Of a stretch of 64,000 nucleotides of DNA, positions 26,055 through 34,079 are shown piece after piece. Position 1 is the stretch's first letter. Every line of letters starts with the position of its first letter. Source of the stretch: Chthoniobacter sp. (GTDB lineage Bacteria > Verrucomicrobiota > Verrucomicrobiia > Chthoniobacterales > Chthoniobacteraceae). The position numbers were made by a program, and so were the translations under genes. The DNA lies in NCBI GenBank assembly GCA_021414005.1, contig JAIOPH010000013.1, positions 1-64,000 on the forward strand. Reading direction: 5' to 3'. Below the pieces are notes generated by a model, which did no database searches, was not told where the DNA came from, and saw only the letters and a program-made list of their open reading frames with translations.

Positions 26055-26125
26055 GGATGTCTGGTCGGTGATCCGGCAGCCGGCGGTCCATCTGAAGCTG
26101 CGGCCGCACCTCCGGCATTGCCCGC

Positions 26126-27115
26126 GTGCGCCCCCCACCGCATGGTCGGCGCATCGTGCGCGCTGCCCTCGAAGACTTCATCCTCCACCTCGCCACCGAG
26201 CGCGGACTGTCGGTGAACTACCAGCTCTCCACGCGGCTTTCGCTGGAAGGTTTCACCCTCTGGCTGGAGCGCGGCCAGCTCGCGGCGGCGATGGGACAGT
26301 CCGCGCTCGATGCCACGATCGAGCGCGGCGAGGAGCTGCCGCCCATCGCGATCAATCCCGGTGCGGTGACGCTCGAACAAGTCGGCACGTACCTGGCTCA
26401 CAAAAAGCGCCTCGGGCTTTCCGCCGGTTCCATCAAGCTCGTCGTGGTGGCCGTGAAGATTTTCTTCCGCTGGCTGCAGGCGCGTGGGCGCATCGCCCAT
26501 GACATCGCGGAAGACCTCCCGCTCCCGCGTACCGACCGTTTCCTGCCGGAGACGATGAACGAACTGCAAACCGAACAGCTTCTCGAAGGCATCTCCGCCA
26601 CCGCCCCGCGCGGCCTGCGCGACCGCGCGATCCTCGAACTGCTCTACGCCAGCGGCCTGCGCGTCTCGGAGCTGGTCAATGCGCGGCTGGAGTTTCTCGA
26701 CCTCGACAACCGCATCATCCGCGTCGTCGGCAAAGGCGGCAAAACGCGGCTCGTCCCCGTCGGCCAGAAAGCGTGCGACGCCCTCCACGCATACCTCGAA
26801 AACGAACGCCCCGGCCTCGTGAAAAAGCGCACCGGCAGCGAAATCTTTCTCTCCCGCAACGGCACCCGGCTGACCACCGTCCGCATTTGGCAGATCGTGA
26901 AAAATGCCGCGCGCCTCGCCGGCCTCGACCTCAATGTGTATCCGCACCTTCTCCGCCACAGCTTCGCCACGCACCTCCTCGGCAACGGCGCCGACCTCCG
27001 CATCATCCAGGAACTGCTCGGCCATGCCGACATCTCGACCACGCAGATTTACACCCACGTAGATCAGCAGCGCCTCAAAGCCATCCACCACCGCTTTCAC
27101 CCCCGCGCCAAGTAG
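26126..27115 (+). CDS. Tyrosine site-specific recombinase, XerC/XerD family
   Basis: 329 residues from a GTG at 26126; a second in-frame GTG at 26156 would give 319. The N-terminal SAM-like DNA-binding domain is at about residues 10-125. The catalytic domain carries the full set: R in ASGLRVSEL, K in GKGGKTR, HLLRHSFATHLL, GHADISTTQIYTH (catalytic Tyr in IYTHV). The chromosome is resolved at dif by XerC and XerD. The protein is closest to housekeeping Xer proteins in length and motifs, but I cannot decide between C and D. There is no integrase-type DNA-binding extension. It follows the inverted repeat and ends 29 nt from the convergent parC. Confidence 0.88.
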   Translation: MRPPPHGRRIVRAALEDFILHLATERGLSVNYQLSTRLSLEGFTLWLERGQLAAAMGQSALDATIERGEELPPIAINPGAVTLEQVGTYLAHKKRLGLSAGSIKLVVVAVKIFFRWLQARGRIAHDIAEDLPLPRTDRFLPETMNELQTEQLLEGISATAPRGLRDRAILELLYASGLRVSELVNARLEFLDLDNRIIRVVGKGGKTRLVPVGQKACDALHAYLENERPGLVKKRTGSEIFLSRNGTRLTTVRIWQIVKNAARLAGLDLNVYPHLLRHSFATHLLGNGADLRIIQELLGHADISTTQIYTHVDQQRLKAIHHRFHPRAK

Positions 27116-27144
27116 CGCCGCGCCCCGCGCCCGCGGCTGGGCCG

Positions 27145-29307
27145 CTACCGGCCTTTCACGTCTTTCACCGTCCACTTCGTGATGGCACGCCCCATGGAGG
27201 TGCGGGTGCTCACGGGCAGTGCTGTCAGGTCAAAATCGAGTTCGCGGACCCGCGCGCCGCTGCGGCCATCGAGGGAAATGTGGAGGGACTTGGGCATGTC
27301 TTCCTCCTTCGCACTGGCCTTGAGATAGATGATCCGCGAGTTCTCGCTCTTCACGAGCGGGTAGAGTTTGTCGCGCGAAAGGCCGCCGATTTGGAATTTC
27401 TTGGCGAACGCCTTCCCCGACTCTCCGTCCTGATAAACCAGCGTGTAAAATTTGGTGTCGCCGTCCTTCGGCCAGATGGCGAGGTGGATGATCTCGCGGC
27501 CCATGAAGGTTTTGTCGGCGACCTTGGTCACTTTGAGCGAGCCGTCGCGCATTATGCAGAGCACGCTGTCGAGGATCGTGCATTCGGTGACGAATTCGTG
27601 CTGCCGCCAGTTGAGGCCGATGAAGCCGTCGGTGCGGTTCACGTAAAGGCGCTGGTTTGCGGAGACCACGGCCGCCGCGTCGATTTGCGCGATCTCGTCG
27701 TAGCTGGTGCGGCGCTTGATCCCCTTGCCGTATTTCGCCTGGAGCATTTCAAACCACGCCACCGCATACGCGGTGAGATTCTTGAGATTGGCCCGGGTCT
27801 CCTTCATGCCTTCCTCGATGCGCTTCATCGCTTCGTCGGCCTGGAAGCGGTTGTAGGCGGAGATGCGCTTGATGCGGATTTCGGTAAGGCGTGTGATGTC
27901 CTCCTCGGTCACCTCGCGCCGGAGTTGCTGGAGGAATGGCTTCAGCCCCGCGCGGATCTCGGCGAGCACGCTTTCCCAGGTCTTGGATTTCTCGATATTC
28001 CGGTAGATGCGCTCCTCGATGAAAATGCGCTCCAGCGAATCCCAGTGCCACTGCTGTTCGAGTTCGCCGAGTTTGATTTCGAGTTCGCGTTTGAGCAGCG
28101 CCTTCGTCGCCTCGGCGCTGGTTCGGAGGATGTCGCGCACGCCGAGGAAGTGCGGCTTGTCGTCGCCGGTCTCGACGTTGCGCACGATGACGCACGCCGC
28201 CGGGTTGAGCTGCACCTGGCAGTTCGTGAACACGTAGAGCTGCTGGATCACCTTCTTCGGCTCGGCCCCCGCCGGCAGATGGATGAGGATCTCGACCCGG
28301 TCCGCGGTGTTGTCGTCCACGTGCTTGATCTTGATCTTGCCCTTCGCATTCGCGGCGAGGATCGACTCGATGAGCGATTCCGTGGTGACGCCGTAGGGCA
28401 GTTCCGTGATGCAGAGCAGCGTCTTGGACTGCACCTCGATCTTCGCGCGCACCTTCACCTTTCCACCGCGCTCGCCGTCGTTGTAGGCGGAAAAATCAGC
28501 CGTCCCGCCCGTCGGGAAGTCCGGCAGAATGCGGAAGGTTTTCCCCTGCAGGTGATTGATCGCCGCGCGGCAGAGGTCGTTGAAATTGTGCGGCAGGATC
28601 TTCGTCGAGAGCCCGACCGCGATGCCGTCCGCGCCTTCGAGCAGCACGATGGGAAACTTCGCCGGCAGCGTGATCGGCTCCTTGTTGCGCCCGTCGTAGC
28701 TGAGCTGCCACGTCGTCGTCTTCGGGTTGAAAAGCACGTCCTTCGCAAAATTCGTCAGCCGCGCCTCGATGTAACGCGGCGCCGCCGCATCGTCGCCGGT
28801 GAGCGTGTTGCCGTAATTCCCCTGCGGCTCGATCAGCCACCCGCGCTGCCCGATGGAAACGAGCGCCGCGCCGATGGACGCATCGCCATGCGGGTGCAGC
28901 TTCATGGTCGCGCCGACGACATTCGCAACCTTGTGAAAGCGCCCGTCGTCCATGTCCCAAAGCGTGTGCAGCACCCGCCGCTGCACCGGCTTCAACCCGT
29001 CATCGATGTGCGGCACCGCACGGTCGAGGATCACGTAGCTCGCGTAATCGAGGAACCAATTCCGGTAACTCTGCGCCAGCGGAGCCTGCTCGTCCTGCAC
29101 CTTCTCGCCGGGCTGGCGGCGCGGGGCGGCAGCGTCCGTTAAATCCTGAGCGGTTTCGGGGGGCTGTTCTCCGCCTTCTATCGCTCCACCTGCCGCCGAA
29201 CCTTCCTCGACTTGCGGCGCGCCGATTCCCAGCTCAGGCGACGCGGGATCAGCGGCGAGAGACAACTCGGGTTGGTCGCTTTTTGGGGAAGGCTTTTTCT
29301 TGGGCAT
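27145..29307 (-). CDS. parC: DNA topoisomerase IV subunit A (ParC)
   Basis: 720 residues from the ATG at 29307 (an upstream in-frame start would add an unrelated 51 residues). Residues 1-80 are a low-complexity, charged extension. The core starts with SYRNWFLDYASYVILDRAVPHIDDGLKPVQRR. Catalytic Tyr179 sits in AAAPRYIEARLT, and the conserved winged-helix HPHGD is at about 138-142. The sequence follows the Bacteroidetes/PVC ParC type: a short C-terminal region with QIDAAAVVSANQRLYVNR, without the six GyrA-box repeats of DNA gyrase. It cuts and rejoins DNA with ParE to separate daughter chromosomes. No parE lies in the window. Confidence 0.88.
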   Translation of the reverse strand: MPKKKPSPKSDQPELSLAADPASPELGIGAPQVEEGSAAGGAIEGGEQPPETAQDLTDAAAPRRQPGEKVQDEQAPLAQSYRNWFLDYASYVILDRAVPHIDDGLKPVQRRVLHTLWDMDDGRFHKVANVVGATMKLHPHGDASIGAALVSIGQRGWLIEPQGNYGNTLTGDDAAAPRYIEARLTNFAKDVLFNPKTTTWQLSYDGRNKEPITLPAKFPIVLLEGADGIAVGLSTKILPHNFNDLCRAAINHLQGKTFRILPDFPTGGTADFSAYNDGERGGKVKVRAKIEVQSKTLLCITELPYGVTTESLIESILAANAKGKIKIKHVDDNTADRVEILIHLPAGAEPKKVIQQLYVFTNCQVQLNPAACVIVRNVETGDDKPHFLGVRDILRTSAEATKALLKRELEIKLGELEQQWHWDSLERIFIEERIYRNIEKSKTWESVLAEIRAGLKPFLQQLRREVTEEDITRLTEIRIKRISAYNRFQADEAMKRIEEGMKETRANLKNLTAYAVAWFEMLQAKYGKGIKRRTSYDEIAQIDAAAVVSANQRLYVNRTDGFIGLNWRQHEFVTECTILDSVLCIMRDGSLKVTKVADKTFMGREIIHLAIWPKDGDTKFYTLVYQDGESGKAFAKKFQIGGLSRDKLYPLVKSENSRIIYLKASAKEEDMPKSLHISLDGRSGARVRELDFDLTALPVSTRTSMGRAITKWTVKDVKGR

Positions 29308-29447
29308 CAATTTGGAAAGTGAGCGGAGACGCGGGAGCCGCGAAGAGAAAGAGGTTGGGAGTTCGTCTGCAAGAAATTTGGCTCCCCTCAAACCTCCTTT
29401 CCAACAATGATGCGCACTCGGGCGGCGTCCGATTCCCTGATTCCCGG

Positions 29448-29476
29448 TTGACGCTTCCACCCGCTTCGCTTACCTC
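29448..29476 (+). promoter_or_regulatory. Promoter of tRNA-Cys
   Basis: TTGACG (29448-29453), 17 nt, TACCTC (29471-29476), 21 nt upstream of the tRNA. It fits the TTGACA/TAC... style seen elsewhere in the window, though the -10 match is weak. Confidence 0.4.
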
Positions 29477-29497
29477 TCCCGCCTCGTAATCGCGAAC

Positions 29498-29569
29498 GGC
29501 GGAGTAGCCAAGTGGGAAGGCCGAGGTCTGCAAAACCTCTACGAGTGGGTTCGACTCCCACCTCCGCCT
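29498..29569 (+). tRNA. tRNA-Cys(GCA)
   Basis: The acceptor stem GGCGGAG (29498-29504) pairs with CTCCGCC (29562-29568). The anticodon stem GAGGT/ACCTC has the loop CTGCAAA with anticodon GCA at 29530-29532. The T arm GTGGG-TTCGACT-CCCAC is intact. CCA is not encoded. Confidence 0.95.
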
Positions 29570-29693
29570 CGCTTCATTTTTCATTTCGGAGGGTCCAGAG
29601 CAAAACGGCGACTCAGCCAGGGGGCGGAACTAAGCATTTGCGCGTGCCTCCTTGCGGTTCGTCGTCCGTCTCGTCATCCTCCCGCCCCGCCCC

Positions 29694-30602
29694 ATGAATG
29701 CTGAGGAACTCCAGGCTCTGCTCCACTCAACCCATCCGCCGACGCTGCTTCACGTCTTGCCGCCTGAAATCTTCGCCGCCGCTCACCTCCCGGCTTCGGT
29801 GAATGCCTGCATCTACGAGACGGCCTTTCCCGATCACATCCGCGCGCTCGCGCTCGATCCCGCCGCGCCGCTCGTCGTCTATGGCGCGGGCGAGGGTTCA
29901 CTCGACGCCGCCACGGCGGCGGAAAAACTCCGCGCTCTCGGCTTCACGCGCGTCGAGACCTTCGAGGGCGGCCTCGCCGAATGGCAATCCGCCGGCCTGC
30001 CGCTCGAAGGCACCGGCCAGTTCCCGCAGCCGCCCGTCTGCACCGGCACCTACGCCGTGGACACGCAGGAGAGCGTCATCCGCTGGACCGGCCGCAATCT
30101 CTTCAACCACCACAGCGGCACCGTGCGGCTCGCCGGCGGCGAAATCGTGCTCCGCGACGGCCGGCTCACCAGCGCCCGCTTCACCATCGCCATGACGACC
30201 ATCGCCTGCGAAGACCTCGCCGACTCCGCATTGAACGCCATGCTCCTCGCCCACCTGTGCACCACGGATTTCTTTGACACCGCGCACCATCCCACCGCCG
30301 AATTCGCCGCCACCGCCGCCGAGCCCATCCACCCCTGCACCGACGGCACGCCGAACTATCTCCTGCGCGGCACCTTCACCCTCCGCGGCATCACGCACCC
30401 GCTGGAATTCCCCGTCCTCATCGCCGCCCGGGACGACGGCCAGCACCTCACCGGCCAGGGCGTCCTCACCCTCGACCGCACCGCCTACGGCAGCCACTAC
30501 GGCTCCGGCAAACTCTTCCGCTACCTCGGCCAGCACGTCGTCAACGATCACATCCATCTCCACGTCAAAATCTACGCGGGGCACTCTGCTGTAACAAAAT
30601 AA
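29694..30602 (+). CDS. Rhodanese-like domain fused to a YceI domain
   Basis: 302 residues from the ATG at 29694. Residues 1-105 have the rhodanese fold (LLHVLPPEIFAAAHLPASVNACIY ... LVVYGAGEGSLDAATAAEKLRALGFTRVETFEGGLAEWQSAGLPL). The active-site Cys of the usual VVYC-x-x-G-x-x-S loop is Gly, so sulfurtransferase activity is unlikely. Residues 115-300 match YceI (TYAVDTQESVIRWTGRN, FEGTFTLRGITHPLEFPV), a lipocalin-like fold that binds polyisoprenoid chains. No signal peptide is visible, whereas most YceI proteins are periplasmic. The fusion may be a cytoplasmic lipid-binding sensor; this is inference. Confidence 0.8.
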   Translation: MNAEELQALLHSTHPPTLLHVLPPEIFAAAHLPASVNACIYETAFPDHIRALALDPAAPLVVYGAGEGSLDAATAAEKLRALGFTRVETFEGGLAEWQSAGLPLEGTGQFPQPPVCTGTYAVDTQESVIRWTGRNLFNHHSGTVRLAGGEIVLRDGRLTSARFTIAMTTIACEDLADSALNAMLLAHLCTTDFFDTAHHPTAEFAATAAEPIHPCTDGTPNYLLRGTFTLRGITHPLEFPVLIAARDDGQHLTGQGVLTLDRTAYGSHYGSGKLFRYLGQHVVNDHIHLHVKIYAGHSAVTK

Positions 30603-30611
30603 AACTAAGTC

Positions 30612-32378
30612 ATGAGTTCTACGGCAAATTTCAAAGTTGATCCCCGACTCGCATCAATTCTCGGCGATAGCTATTCGAGCAGCGAACATGCGCTCAAAGA
30701 GTTGATTGATAATTCATGGGATGCGGAGGCTACGGAAGTGCGAGTGACTTTACCGACGATCCTTTCCGACGATCCAATCATTGTTGAGGATAACGGTAGC
30801 GGGATGAAGCCAGCCGAGGTGCGCGACGAGTATTTGAACATCGCTAGCCCACGCTGGACGAGGAAAGGTGAAAAGACGCCGAATAAGAATCGGCTGGTCA
30901 AAGGGCGCCGTGGTGTCGGTAAGTTCGCTGGGTTAATTCTCGCCTCTCGTATGGAGCTTGAAACGACCGCACTCGGAATCGCCACATGCGTAGAGGTAGA
31001 TAAAGAGGCGCTGTTGCGTGATGCGAAAGATTTGGAACAGGTGCCGCTGCCATTTGCCACAAAGGAAGCGGCCCCGAATTTGCACGGCACACGAATCGTC
31101 CTTTCTCGGATGAATCCGAATTTGAATCTCCCACAACCAGATCGCTTAAAGCAAATCCTTGCCCGTGACTACGGACGCGAAACCGACTTCGCTATCTTAG
31201 TCAATGGAGAGCGGGTTTTCGCCTTCGATGTGCCTGGCACCACGTTCGAGTGCGAAGTAAGTTTGCCCAATGGGGCGACAGCCAAGGCCACTTACACGGT
31301 TGCTGACAAACCGCTCCCAGCGAAGCATTCGGGAGTCGTCTTGCGCCAAGGCGGGAAAACAATCGGAAAAGCTCACTTGTTTGGGCTAGAGGCTGTTGAC
31401 GAACTTTCTGACAGGCTGCGCCGTCGAATCGTCGGAGAAGTGAATGTTCCTCCAGACGCCATCGAATTGACTGCGGCTGGCGGTAACGTGATCGAGAGCG
31501 ATAAATCGTTCGAGCATTTGTCTGGCGAGTTGCAAAAGCAATTTCACGAGAGTCTGACGCAAACCCACACAAACGAGGTGAATCTTGCCAAGGGGCGATG
31601 GAAACAACAAATGGATAGGCGTCTTGTCAGCGTGCCGGAACACCGTCGCGGCATAATTGAGCAGCGGATGAATCGGCTTATTTCCCGCGCATATCAAGAA
31701 GGCGAAAAGGATGAGAGGATCGGAACACTCGTCGACCTTGTTCTGGATGCACTGGAACACGACGAATACTGGGCCGTCTGCAACGAACTCCACGACACGG
31801 ATCGAACTGATGTGATGCACCTAGCGGACGCTCTCCTTGAATTCGGGCTCTGCGATTTGGCATTTATGGGCCGACAGGCCAAAAGTCGTTTGGACTTCCT
31901 TAAATCACTGGGGCGATTGGCGGACAATCCCGACACGCTGGAGAAGCAGATTCATAAGGCCATCGAAAAGAACCTTTGGGTTCTCGGTCCGCAATACAGC
32001 TTGATGGCAAGCAACCAGCGACTGGCTACAATCGCCGAACAATGCGGTGAGGCGGTAATTGGTCATGCTGCCAACAAGACGCGCCCCGACCTGCTGCTGT
32101 CTCAGGACGCATTCCATAATCGACTTCTGATTGAGTTCAAGCGCCCTAACTACGAGGTCGGACGGGATGATGAAACTCAAGCTAAGAAATACGCCGACTG
32201 GTTAAAATCCCGTCTCCAGTTGTCGGTGGACATCGTTGTGATTGGAGGAACTACAGACCCGACTCTTTGTGACGAATATTCCGGAAAGCGAACCCAGTTC
32301 AGCAGCTACGTTAAACTCATTGCCGATGCGCAGGCATCTTTGGATTGGATGCTCGAGCAGTTAGCTGAGAAACCGTGA
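30612..32378 (+). CDS. GHKL ATPase with C-terminal PD-(D/E)XK nuclease-like domain (candidate defence protein)
   Basis: 588 residues. Residues 1-250 carry GHKL (Hsp90/MutL/MORC-type) ATPase motifs: N box ELIDNSWDAEA (E30, D33, N34), EDNGSGM (60-65) and KGRRGVGKFAG (98-107). A middle helical region (about 300-430) follows. The C-terminal region has RPDLLL (D493), IEFKRPN (E508, K510) and Q523-x3-Y527, which fits a PD-(D/E)XK nuclease core as in Shedu/DUF4263-like or RecB-like domains. An ATPase linked to a nuclease in one stand-alone gene fits antiphage defence architectures. The gene is visibly AT-richer than its neighbours and adjoins a toxin-antitoxin module, consistent with horizontal acquisition. 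Confidence 0.7.
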   Translation: MSSTANFKVDPRLASILGDSYSSSEHALKELIDNSWDAEATEVRVTLPTILSDDPIIVEDNGSGMKPAEVRDEYLNIASPRWTRKGEKTPNKNRLVKGRRGVGKFAGLILASRMELETTALGIATCVEVDKEALLRDAKDLEQVPLPFATKEAAPNLHGTRIVLSRMNPNLNLPQPDRLKQILARDYGRETDFAILVNGERVFAFDVPGTTFECEVSLPNGATAKATYTVADKPLPAKHSGVVLRQGGKTIGKAHLFGLEAVDELSDRLRRRIVGEVNVPPDAIELTAAGGNVIESDKSFEHLSGELQKQFHESLTQTHTNEVNLAKGRWKQQMDRRLVSVPEHRRGIIEQRMNRLISRAYQEGEKDERIGTLVDLVLDALEHDEYWAVCNELHDTDRTDVMHLADALLEFGLCDLAFMGRQAKSRLDFLKSLGRLADNPDTLEKQIHKAIEKNLWVLGPQYSLMASNQRLATIAEQCGEAVIGHAANKTRPDLLLSQDAFHNRLLIEFKRPNYEVGRDDETQAKKYADWLKSRLQLSVDIVVIGGTTDPTLCDEYSGKRTQFSSYVKLIADAQASLDWMLEQLAEKP

Positions 32379-32420
32379 AAGCTCGGATATTCTGCCGACC
32401 AACCTCTAGTTTGAATACCG

Positions 32421-32897
32421 ATGAGTTTGCCGCGCCTCTACCTCGAAACGACAATCCCGAGCTACCTCACAGCGCGGCGAAGCCGGGATTTGCAGCTCGC
32501 GGCGGATCAGCAGACGACCGAAGATTGGTGGAACCAGCACCGACAGCACTACGAGTGCTTCGTTTCGCCGGTGGTTGTCGATGAAGTGGCGCGAGGGGAC
32601 GCGGCCTTTGCTGCAGCACGGATGGCAAAGCTCACGGGGCTACCCGTGCTGTCCGTCAACGACGCCGCGCAAGAACTCACCGTGCGGTTGCTGGCAGATG
32701 GCATAATCCCAGCGATCGCGGCGGACGATGCCGCACATCTCGGCGTCGCGGCGGCGCACGCGATGGATTTTCTGCTGACGTGGAACTGCAAGCATATCAA
32801 CAACCCGCACCTGATCCGCCGCATCGAGCGCGCCTGCGCGACGGTGGGTTTCGCTTGTCCGATCATTTGCACGCCTGCCGAATTGATGATTCCCTGA
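32421..32897 (+). CDS. PIN-domain toxin-like protein (VapC family)
   Basis: 158 residues. It has the PIN fold order: YLETTIPSYLT (family usually starts Y-x-D-T/E-T), then VSPVVVDEVARGD (second acidic residue), DDAAHLGVAAAHAMDFLLTWNCKHINN (third acidic residue and the LTWN-x-KHI motif). VapC toxins are Mg-dependent RNases. The presence of ETTIPSYL and CKHI places it in the subgroup of PIN proteins with a small downstream partner. Two small genes follow in the same orientation (3 and 16 nt gaps), giving a putative toxin-antitoxin unit. Confidence 0.8.
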   Translation: MSLPRLYLETTIPSYLTARRSRDLQLAADQQTTEDWWNQHRQHYECFVSPVVVDEVARGDAAFAAARMAKLTGLPVLSVNDAAQELTVRLLADGIIPAIAADDAAHLGVAAAHAMDFLLTWNCKHINNPHLIRRIERACATVGFACPIICTPAELMIP

Positions 32898-32900
32898 GCC

Positions 32901-33095
32901 ATGCCGGAAAACGAAATCCTCACCGAAATCCGCCGCACTCGCGAAGCGATCGCGCGGGAAAACGGTTGCGATGTGGCCAAGCTCTTCGCGCATTTCCGCG
33001 AGGTGACGACGAAGTTGAAGGAAGAAGGTTGGAATGTTGTCGGAACCATAACGGAGCCATCCGCTGTGGTTCGCGAGGAGCCGCCAAAGCAATAA
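32901..33095 (+). CDS. Small putative antitoxin of the PIN toxin
   Basis: 64 residues: MPENEILTEIRRTREAIARE and an acidic to basic helical stretch, ending VVREEPPKQ. It resembles the short proteins with ILxEIRRxREAxxxxxGxDxxxLF that follow VapC-like PIN genes in many bacteria. The ATG is 3 nt after the toxin stop. The ending matches that of the next small gene (VVREDPPAS), which suggests the two share a duplicated 3' end. Confidence 0.6.
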   Translation: MPENEILTEIRRTREAIARENGCDVAKLFAHFREVTTKLKEEGWNVVGTITEPSAVVREEPPKQ

Positions 33096-33111
33096 CACAC
33101 AAGGAACTCTT

Positions 33112-33327
33112 GTGAGAACACCGACGACGAACCCTAACCTGATTCCCGGCTTTGACGCCGTGGCGGAGAGCCTCAAGTGGAAGGAAGCCGTCGCGCAGGA
33201 AACGGCGGGGATGAATAGCGCGGAGCGGATGGCTTATTTCCGGCGTCACTCGTCCGTCGAAGCGATCCGGCGGCAAACTCGCGAGACTGAATCGAGTGTG
33301 GTGCGGGAAGACCCGCCAGCGTCCTGA
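33112..33327 (+). CDS. Second small protein of the PIN module
   Basis: 71 residues starting with GTG. It contains LKWKEAVAQETAGMNSAERMAYFRRHSSVEAIR, which resembles the FD-x-V-x-M-K...G-x-x-x-E...Y-x-x-R pattern of antitoxin-like proteins often beside PIN or nuclease toxins. It shares the C-terminal VVRE-x-PP with the preceding gene. It may be the true antitoxin or a second, orphan antitoxin. Confidence 0.5.
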   Translation: MRTPTTNPNLIPGFDAVAESLKWKEAVAQETAGMNSAERMAYFRRHSSVEAIRRQTRETESSVVREDPPAS

Positions 33328-33351
33328 GCCGTGCCACACGAGAATCGCGCC

Positions 33352-33837
33352 ATGAAAACGACGACTCCCAAAAACGCGGTCTGCCTGTGGTATGACAAGG
33401 ATGCACTGGAGGCGGCGCGGTTTTATGCGGCGACGTTTCCGGACAGCGCGGTGAAGGCGGTGCATCATGCGCCGGGGGATTATCCCTCGGGCAAGGAGGG
33501 CGATGTGCTTACGGTCGAGTTCACGGTGATGGGGATTCCCTGCCTCGGGCTCAATGGCGGGCCGCAGATTCGGCACAGCATTGCCTTTTCCTTTCAGGTG
33601 GCGACGGATTCGCAGGAGGAGACGGACCGCTATTGGAATGCGGTCGTGGGAAATGGCGGGGAGGCCAGTGAATGCGGGTGGTGTCAGGACCGCTGGGGCA
33701 TTTCGTGGCAGATCACGCCGCGCGTGCTGACGGAGGCGATCGCCGCGGGCGGCGGGGAGGCGAAGCGGGCCTTCGCCGCGATGATGGAGATGGGGAAAAT
33801 CGACGTGGCCAAGATCGAGGCGGCGCGCCGCGGCTGA
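33352..33837 (+). CDS. PhnB-like VOC superfamily protein
   Basis: 161 residues from the ATG at 33352. It matches the PhnB/3-demethylubiquinone-methyltransferase-like branch of the vicinal oxygen chelate fold: CLWYDKDALEAARFYAATFPDSAV, VLTVEFTVMGIPCLGLNGGP, SFQVATDSQEETDRYWNAVVGNGGEASECGWCQDRWGISWQITPRVL. Such proteins have unknown or glyoxalase-like metal-dependent roles. It is GC-rich like the rest of the chromosome, so it marks the right border of the AT-richer islet. Confidence 0.85.
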   Translation: MKTTTPKNAVCLWYDKDALEAARFYAATFPDSAVKAVHHAPGDYPSGKEGDVLTVEFTVMGIPCLGLNGGPQIRHSIAFSFQVATDSQEETDRYWNAVVGNGGEASECGWCQDRWGISWQITPRVLTEAIAAGGGEAKRAFAAMMEMGKIDVAKIEAARRG

Positions 33838-33886
33838 CGCGACTCCCCTTCCCAAAGCGGGATCACCTTTTTCTGAACGCCGCAGC

Positions 33887-34011
33887 CCAAGGCAACACCT
33901 TGGCGGAAAATCCCGTCAACGAGGGAACCCCCCTCTGAGAAGGCCGGACACCGGCTGGCCAGCCTTTCACGAGCGGAGATATTTACCGACTGACCCAAGG
34001 CGTTGCCTTGG
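33887..34011. repeat. Pair of CCAAGG hairpins in the spacer
   Basis: Two perfect 6-bp hairpins, CCAAGG-CAACA-CCTTGG (33887-33903) and CCAAGG-CGTTG-CCTTGG (33995-34011), about 90 nt apart in opposite orientation relative to their loops. The 33838-34079 spacer has no gene; it could be the converging 3' end region with REP-like elements. Confidence 0.5.
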
Positions 34012-34079
34012 CTGGAAGGTCGTCGAGGCTTTGGCCCGTGATCGGCAAAAGCGCCTGACTCGCTCGGGCTGCCTGGCGG

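Noticed and set aside
26126..27115. A phage or genomic-island integrase
   Set aside because: Length and motifs fit housekeeping Xer; no phage genes, attachment-site duplication or tRNA-adjacent end was found, and tRNA-Cys at 29498 shows no repeated 3' end that I could see.
24278..27175. A 965-codon minus-strand open frame across the kinase and recombinase genes
   Set aside because: It lies antisense to two genes with complete catalytic motifs and has no recognisable domain.
29694..30602. An active sulfurtransferase
   Set aside because: The rhodanese active-site loop has Gly where Cys is needed.
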